Origin: Mesodorylaimus sp. YZB2_4
Taxonomy: Eukaryota; Nematoda; Enoplea; Dorylaimida; Dorylaimidae
NCBI GenBank assembly: GCA_030248295.1
Contig: JASANH010000505.1
Span: 124,001-188,000, forward strand
Length of the DNA: 64,000 bases
Direction: 5' to 3'
Shown here: positions 57,119 through 64,000 of the stretch, one piece after another
Layout: every line of letters begins with the position of its first letter
Position numbering within the stretch: the stretch's first letter is position 1
Notes under the pieces: generated by a model
What the model was told of the DNA's origin: nothing
The model's database searches: none
The model's input: only the letters and a program-made list of their open reading frames with translations
Program-made: the position numbers and the translations under genes

Positions 57119-57341
57119 TTTACCAGTTTTTCAAAAGAATCTATCGAGCAAACAAACAAAAATCGAAAAAATCTAAAATCAAAAATCAAGCAAGAACAAA
57201 ACGACGACAGTACGATCACGGCTAACAGAAATCTTACGCGCACATAGGTCACGGCTAAACAAAACACGCTGGGGAACAGGGTGTGTGGAATATGCAGAAG
57301 CTAGTAAGTTAGCTGCCGGTTGCTACGTCAGCAACAAATCT

Positions 57342-57347
57342 TTTATT
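57342..57347 (-). terminator. Poly(A) signal of the YAE1-like gene
   Basis: AATAAA on the minus strand (TTTATT on plus), 35 nt downstream of the TAA at 57382. The transcript end therefore falls about 200 bp before the SF3B2 start codon. Confidence 0.6.
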
Positions 57348-57381
57348 TAATCAAGATATTAACAAATATCAGTGTTAAAAA

Positions 57382-58002
57382 TTACTCATAAATAAACCCA
57401 TCACAAATGCCATGGGAATGCAGCACATGGCATACCATCACCAGAACATCGCCAGCCTCTTTCTCCAGTGCTCTCATTTCCATGTCGAGCTGTTCGTTGG
57501 TGGCTTGCACACTGATCACACCCATCGATGGCCCACCTTCAGTCTTCGCATCCTCACCCAAGAACAGTTCCATGTCCTCCTGGTCATACTGAGCTAATGC
57601 TCGACTGGCGAACTGCATATCGAACTCGCCCTCACCCTCATCCCCCGCACGCTGCACATGGCATTGAACGTTGCGAATCCCCACCAGGCACGACTCCACG
57701 GTGTCCACTACTCGCCTGACATCCTCTTCCTGCGCCAGTGCCTTCAAGGCACCTTTGGCTCGCCCCAATTGACGACACAGTCCAACACATCGAGTGAAAG
57801 CCTGAGCAAAGCCTTCTTGGGTCGATGTCTGCTCGCTGAGGTATGCCGTCTCCCGATACTCGTCCTTGAAGATCTTCAACCTTTGGCGAAGAAAATCCCG
57901 CCTGTCGAAATTGCGATCCATGTCTGATGGCTCAGTGGACGTTGATGCTGGTGGACACTCGTTTGCCTCCAGCCAATCATCGTCGCTCGAAGGTGCGGCC
58001 AT
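57382..58002 (-). CDS. YAE1 domain protein (YAE1D1-like)
   Basis: A single-exon 206-residue protein. In yeast and human, YAE1 with LTO1 forms an adaptor that recruits the Fe-S protein ABCE1 to the cytosolic Fe-S targeting complex. The Yae1 signature (a deca-GX3-like helix) is seen at about residues 47-85, FKDEYRETAYLSEQTSTQEG followed by FAQAF and GRAKGAL. It is more degenerate than usual, with several glycines replaced. The rest is acidic and unfamiliar. Start chosen at the ATG 58002; it follows TGCTTTCAGC, so a splice acceptor ends one base before the start codon, implying either an upstream 5' exon or trans-splicing. LTO1-type proteins are the alternative assignment. Confidence 0.75.
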   Translation of the reverse strand: MAAPSSDDDWLEANECPPASTSTEPSDMDRNFDRRDFLRQRLKIFKDEYRETAYLSEQTSTQEGFAQAFTRCVGLCRQLGRAKGALKALAQEEDVRRVVDTVESCLVGIRNVQCHVQRAGDEGEGEFDMQFASRALAQYDQEDMELFLGEDAKTEGGPSMGVISVQATNEQLDMEMRALEKEAGDVLVMVCHVLHSHGICDGFIYE

Positions 58003-58438
58003 GCTGAAAGCAGAGTATGGGGCATTGCTACTGGAGCCAGTGCTGCGAGCCGGCAATAGGCCTTGCCTTATCTTTAGTCATCCCATCTGAGGTGCATGAG
58101 ACTCACTATCAAAGCGAAGCCCCGACTCCAGGCAGTCACGTGATCAGTGGCTCCAGGAGGGGCATAGTGCCGACTCACGCCACACGTCTGTGGACACAGG
58201 TGACAAAGATCATAAAGTATACTAACACCTGAAGCTGATCAAACATCACGCACAGCAAAAGAGCAGTCTTTACTGACGAGATTCCTCCGCCCACAATCAA
58301 ATCTTACCGCATCACAACCCTCAACAGCCACACGCCAGACTATGCACAACAAAGTACCCCATCCCCGACCCTGGTACATGCGCACTCACCAGCACATCAG
58401 GAAAGAGAGGCACCTAACCCACCACCAAGACCACCCAG
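58003..58438. other. Short intergenic gap between YAE1-like and MKRN2OS-like genes
   Basis: 436 bp between the YAE1-like start and the stop of the upstream gene on the same strand. No other feature is visible. Confidence 0.4.
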
Positions 58439-59940
58439 TCAGCAATACCGAACCACACCACCTGCCACACATTGGCGATAGACACGAGTGAACTTGACCC
58501 AGCGAGTCAGAGGCCTGTGCACGAAGGCCTTCACAAACGACACCTTATCACTGCACTGCAGGCCAGGTGAGCATTCTTGGAGAAAGTGCAGGACAAAATC
58601 GAAACAATTGCGTGTCTGGGACGAGTAGCTGAAAAGGAAAAAAGGTGTCCCGCAGTTACCTAGGGTTAGCTAAACACAATCACTAGTCGCCCTTGTTCAT
58701 GCAGATCTTTCCTAACCTCAAAGACTAACACTAGCTTGCACCAGGACCCCAGCATCGACCGATCTGCCCACCAAGTCGAACACCCAGCATCCGCCAATCC
58801 AGCAGTCCCCTTTCCCCCCCCCCCCCCCTCCCAAACATGTATAAAGGAGTGCTGATTTTCAATCTTCACTTGGTTCTCCAGTGTCCATTTGGAAAGGCCT
58901 GATGGGCACCGATGGCGAGGAACCGGAACGGAGAGGAGTGCACCAACTACTGCACGCATAATGAAATTGTTTGGATTCGATTAGGAGCCAACCCAAGTTA
59001 AGGTCAGCCAACGCTGGCAAGAGTTAATCTAAAGAGCGGGGAGGCGTGCCTAGGCCTGTCTATCTACCCAATTCTGTGGTTCAATGAGACCCCGAAGCCG
59101 ACTGACAACGATAAGACCATTCCCCCCCCCCCCGTACAACCGCACCTAAACTTGCATCCCTCCTTACTGCTGACTCCTTTGACCATCACCCATCTCCCAC
59201 TCACCTCTCAGCATTCCAAGCAGGCGCTCCCAACATCCTCTCCAAGCGCCAGTTCCATTCTTCCGAGTTCAAGCCCAACACCTCGCGGTCCAGTAATCTC
59301 AGGCACTGCGTCCACTGGTCAGCACTGTCCACTTGCAGTCCGCGCTTGTCGTAGGAGACCACATGGCCGTACTCGTCGCATACACCGATATGTAGATCAT
59401 CACCGACATTGTAATCCCTGAATGGTCATTTAAGATATTACACGTTTCCCCTTATTCTTTAGATGACATTTTTAATGACTCATCGACACATACTCGCACT
59501 GTACTTTATTATGTCACTTTTACGTGTCTTTCAGTGCTTGAGTGCAGTCTAACTGATCCGCTGAAAGTAAAATCAATCAGTCAATGCATCACTCCTCTCA
59601 ATGCAGACAAGGATTGTACCCAACTCATGACAAGTTACCCCATCCTGCGAGTTTATTTCAGCTCACACTACCGACGATGAGTCTCCTCCGCCCAGCTACC
59701 TCCCCTTGAACCCTAAAGGAGGCTTCTATGCCTGGTGCGACAGACCCAGGGAGTGTGTGCCTTTAACAAACAGCCCCCCCCCCCCCCCCAGTAACACACC
59801 CACACATCCACTCACCACAGCCAATCTCCCACCGACGGCTTGATCAAAACGCAGTCCTCCACCCCCATCGCACTGACGAACGGAAACGGAACAGGAACTG
59901 TGCTCACACTGATCAGACACCGAGGGCATCCCTGAAGCTG
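58439..59940 (-). CDS. MKRN2OS-like (C3orf83-like) protein, 5' end unresolved
   Basis: Three exons in phase: about 59816-59940, 59205-59417 and 58439-58628 (stop TGA at 58439). The readable protein has CPRCLISVSTVPVPFPFVSA, then DDLHIGVCDEYGHVVSYDKR, then WNWRLERML, then TRNCFDFVLHFL and FVHRPLTRWVKFTRVYRQC. This order matches, as I remember it, the vertebrate MKRN2 opposite-strand protein (blocks CPLC...IPSPFA, DLHVGITN..G.VYNY...GV, RHNCYSYALAFIN, KFITLYR), a conserved protein of unknown function. Here it is not opposite a makorin gene but lies between USP22 and YAE1. A further 5' exon with ATG near 60164 (MLSSSHGKRDTTLIVL then GTAAGT) is possible but its phase was not reconciled. Introns contain C runs (59122-59133, 59774-59789). 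Confidence 0.65.
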
Positions 59941-60238
59941 CTGAAATGCAAAATATCGAGCCGCACACCATCCACATCGACTCGTCAGCAATTGCACAGG
60001 CTCACACATCTGAAAAGCACACTGCTCACACCATACACAACTCCCACACAGCTCGGTATCCAAGGCACCACCTTCGACCAGCACACTACCCCGCCACTGT
60101 CCACATCTTTACTTCCCAACTTACAGGACAATTAAGGTAGTGTCACGTTTTCCATGGGAAGAACTGAGCATGGTGAAATGAGCGACAACACAGAACACAA
60201 CACACAAACTACCCTCACACATACTCCCGACATGCACA

Positions 60239-63200
60239 TCAATCGTACTCGAGGAACTGCTTGTGATAGAAGAGCAAATAGCCCTCGCTATTCAGCACAT
60301 CGTCCAATGAGACCTTTGTTATCAAATGGTCATCGCACTTGAACCACTGCCCATTCTGCTGGCGAACAAAACACGTGTAATGACCACCTTCGATTGTCCC
60401 CTGGTGATTGACTACTGCGAACAGAGCGTATCTGAAACCAAAATAGCCTTTCAAAAAACCAGAACTACAACCATTCCATTCAGAGAATGCATACTTGTTC
60501 TTGGAATTCTCGAGCAGTTGCTGAGTCGACAATTGTTCTCCACACGCCGTCCCTTCGCTCATGCCGAACTGATTCCCAGCACAGTCGCGTGAATCTCGAT
60601 AGGCCGAAGTATATTGCGTCATATCCAGGAATTGCGGAAACGAGATGTAGGTAGAAATTTTCTTGTGGAATTTTGCCGAATGTTCAAATCTCTGAAATCG
60701 AACGTTCCATACAGATCTGATTGAAGATGGGATCCTGATCCTGACCCTATCCCGAGTCACTGTGCACCCAGGTCACACTCCACCCCCCCGGGGTTCAGCA
60801 GTTCCTACATAAAAACTAGGGTCACCTGTAACAGCCTGCATGGCCTTGCATTGGAGGAGGTACTGCGGGGAGCAGATGGTCTCAAAAACACTCCAGGCAG
60901 GCTCCTAGTCATAGGAGCAAGAGACATCAACCCGACGGGTTTCAGCCCTACCTGGAGAGTTTATCGAGCGACCAACGAAGGCAACCAAATACACTACCTT
61001 CCCCCCAGGCCAAACACGCCTATCGCAGACCCAAAACACTCCCAACGGAGAACCAGAGACACTCACATCCTACCTTCAAATGGAAACAAGCGACGATAGG
61101 CAAAGTTTTCAGCGTCAATTGCTTCGTCGACTCTTGATAGCATTGGCACCGGCTGCATTTAATCTTGGCTCCGCTACCCAAATGCTCCGGGCGTGTGAAT
61201 CGTTCCAAGCAATCGTGCAAGCTCGATGGAGGTCCTTGGTTAGCTGCCAAAAACAAATCCGACGATGATGACAACGAACCCGGATCCAAACCGCCAGCGT
61301 TAAACGAAAGAGGGCCAGATCCTGAAAAAGTTTTTGTTAGTTATGATAAGATTTTTCGATGATAATGCTGGTAGTGAAACATCAATCCGGATTGATGTTT
61401 CACCACCGAAGGCCGACTGGCGAGGCGGACGCAGGAGAGGATGTGACTCGCCTCGTCAGTCGAACTTCGGTCAGTCACGTCCTCTCCTGCGTCCGCCTAT
61501 CGGAGGGTTGCACCACGAACGCATAGGAGTCGATACTCTCCCCAGCAGGGGTTAGACCTGCCGCTTAGATGTTTTAACTGTCTCTCCAGTCGTCCCAGCT
61601 ACTTAAACATCCACACTATGCTCACCATTAAAACCACTGGCCAAATCTAACGAGATATCCCAATATGGATCGACTGTAGTCGACACTCCCGAACAGATTT
61701 GACAAGTCACATCCGATTGCAGACAACCAGTGAATATACGATCGATTATACAATTACATTGAGTGCCATGAGCCGCCGATGGATTGACTAAAATTCAGAG
61801 TTTAGTGAATAAAACCAACATGAAATAATCGCATACCTTTCGAATGTCGATGCAGTATATCCAACGTAGCAATGAAGAATTCATGGGCATCCTGCTGCTC
61901 ATAACCGGCCAAATGTCGAGCGTGTGTCCAAACCAAGTGTAGCAATTTGAAAGGAATATGCGGTGCCCGACTTCCGCCGCCGTAAAACTAATGCCAACAA
62001 AAATAAACCACTGTAATCGCAGACACAAAACTGAATTTCACCGCGCCACGTACCTCTTGAAAAAGTCGACCCGTTTCGCACATCAGACATCCACTACCAC
62101 TGCTCGTATTAGCCATACTTCGGTGTGTATTCTTAAAATCACCAGCTGCTCCAAAATTGGACGTGCATTTGCCGCAATGATGTTGATCGCCCGTGAAGTA
62201 ATCTCGTAACATGGGCGTGTGCGTCATAGCTTGGACGATACAATTCATGAAACACGTATTGCCCAAATTGATCAGTCCGCGCAAACCGATCGTCCAGTCT
62301 GGTCGAAGACGCAGAACGCGAGATGTGTTTGCGCGCATCTGCTCCATTTCTTGTTTCGACGCTAGCCAACTCGACGTCAGAGATAACCCTGAAAAATAGG
62401 TTAGTGCGTTTGCTACGGTACCACAACTGTTTATTACCTGGTGGCCCACATAGATAGCATGTTCTGGATAGACTGCCAACAAACAGCGCTACCCCTCACG
62501 ATCAGCCTCATGGGTCACGGAGCCACAACCCCCAGAAGCAACCAGAAGACACCTCACTGGTTTCGTGCTCAAGGCCCTGGATCACAGTGACTCATTGCCA
62601 GTCAGACTCTCACGATCAGCGCACATTTTTGCTAGTTTTATAACAGACCGCATTTGCCTGTCTTGGTCGTCGATATGTTTCAGCTCTGACCTGTCGGATG
62701 TCGTGTCAAACGAGTGCCTGCTCGTCTGGAGCCCCAGGACCCACAGATCATGACTGACCATAAGGCCCCTTGCCAGGGTTTATTCACCTATGTACTGTAT
62801 CCTTTCAACTTACCCAACGATTTCCTTTGCGCATTTTCGCACTGCCTTCTTATGTTTTCGAAATCTCGATCATAAACGTAGTCCCGACATTGTCCGCAAA
62901 AAATTTGACCCTGCCCCGTATGCACACCTCAAACAAACAGAAAACCTATTTTCTCATAGCAAAAGTTTTCAATCTTACCAATGGAATGTCTTTTTGATTC
63001 AAAATGTTGAAAAATATGACCATTATTCTTTTGGCAGCCAAAATAAATGCATTGCGAACAAGCTAAGATATTCGAATCACCGGACAAAGCACAATCAACG
63101 CATCGACACCATTGAGCCTGGAATTAGTATTTCAGTTATATATATAATGAGAAAAATGAGAATTTTAACAGTACTTTGTGCCTTCGGTTAGCTTCGGTAG

Positions 63201-63297
63201 CTGGATATACGAAAATTGAACAGATCATGCGATAAGCTTCTAAATATTCACCACTAATAGTTGCAGTTTTATATTTGCGTAAATGCCGACAGGACAT
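60239..63297 (-). CDS. USP22: USP22/Ubp8 deubiquitinase of the SAGA complex
   Basis: The catalytic subunit of the SAGA deubiquitinase module, which removes ubiquitin from histone H2B. Nine phase-consistent exons: 63175-63297, 62979-63117, 62814-62927, 62054-62388, 61837-61987, 61626-61787, 61074-61321, 60495-60691, 60239-60431; 553 residues. Start [18 protein letters not shown]. The N-terminal ZnF-UBP has CRCVDC, CSQC, GCQ...GHIFQHF and [11 protein letters not shown]. The peptidase C19 domain has the catalytic Cys in [10 protein letters not shown], the QQDAHEFF block, [34 protein letters not shown] and the catalytic His in [11 protein letters not shown], ending [10 protein letters not shown]. 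Length is slightly above human USP22. Introns hold a dispersed repeat (60865-61040) and a hairpin pair (61374-61498). Confidence 0.97.
60865..61040 (+). repeat. Dispersed repeat (SINE-like), copy 2, in a USP22 intron
   Basis: Same family and orientation as 27370-27575. It fills the intron between USP22 exons 7 and 8, antisense to the gene. Confidence 0.7.
61374..61498. repeat. Paired hairpins in a USP22 intron
   Basis: A perfect 30-bp palindrome (61374-61403, GTGAAACATCAATCC and its complement) is followed 19 bp later by a 26-bp stem: 61423-61448 pairs with 61473-61498, with one G-T type mismatch and a 24-base loop. The second hairpin is about 76 nt long. Confidence 0.85.

Positions 63298-64000
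<703 letters not shown>

Overview
The window is animal nuclear DNA. Split genes with GT-AG introns encode a metazoan gene set: RhoA, Cdc42, an FGD-type RhoGEF, a misshapen/MINK kinase, SF3B2, USP22, Maelstrom, a DEG/ENaC channel and a Cys-loop receptor. Many introns are only about 51-60 nt, and compact genes alternate with stretches dense in short inverted-repeat transposons. This suggests a small-genome invertebrate, probably a protostome; the sequence alone does not fix the phylum. All gene names come from reading motifs by eye. No database search was run.

Left part (1-13.6 kb): the first coding exon of RhoA (minus, gene continues off the left edge); a complete three-exon DEG/ENaC channel (minus); a diverging, broken second copy of that channel (plus), split by a transposon with an 8-bp target-site duplication; and a single-exon membrane mucin with a vWA-like domain and a 33-bp minisatellite (minus).

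Middle (13.6-43.5 kb): a gene-poor 4.6 kb; a 12-exon FGD-type Cdc42/Rho GEF (plus) convergent with a PH-domain protein (minus); a Harbinger-like element with a second MITE nested in it; a Maelstrom (piRNA pathway) homologue (minus); an orphan one-TM protein (plus); a short acidic reading frame of transposon-derived look (minus); a five-exon Cys-loop ligand-gated channel (plus); an orphan three-TM Cys-rich protein (minus) with a hAT-like MITE 25 bp upstream of its start codon.

Right part (43.6-63.3 kb): five genes packed on the minus strand in the transcriptional order USP22, MKRN2OS-like, YAE1-like, SF3B2, msn/MINK, with intergenic gaps of a few hundred bases or less. Cdc42 starts divergently at 63.9 kb and runs off the right edge.

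The genes do not form one pathway. However, RhoA, a Rho-family GEF, a MINK kinase and Cdc42 (Rho-family signalling and its relatives) sit together, and YAE1, SF3B2 and USP22 are housekeeping factors in a tight co-oriented array. The most unusual content is the transposon load (at least six distinct inverted-repeat elements, four with readable target-site duplications) and several orphan or divergent membrane proteins.
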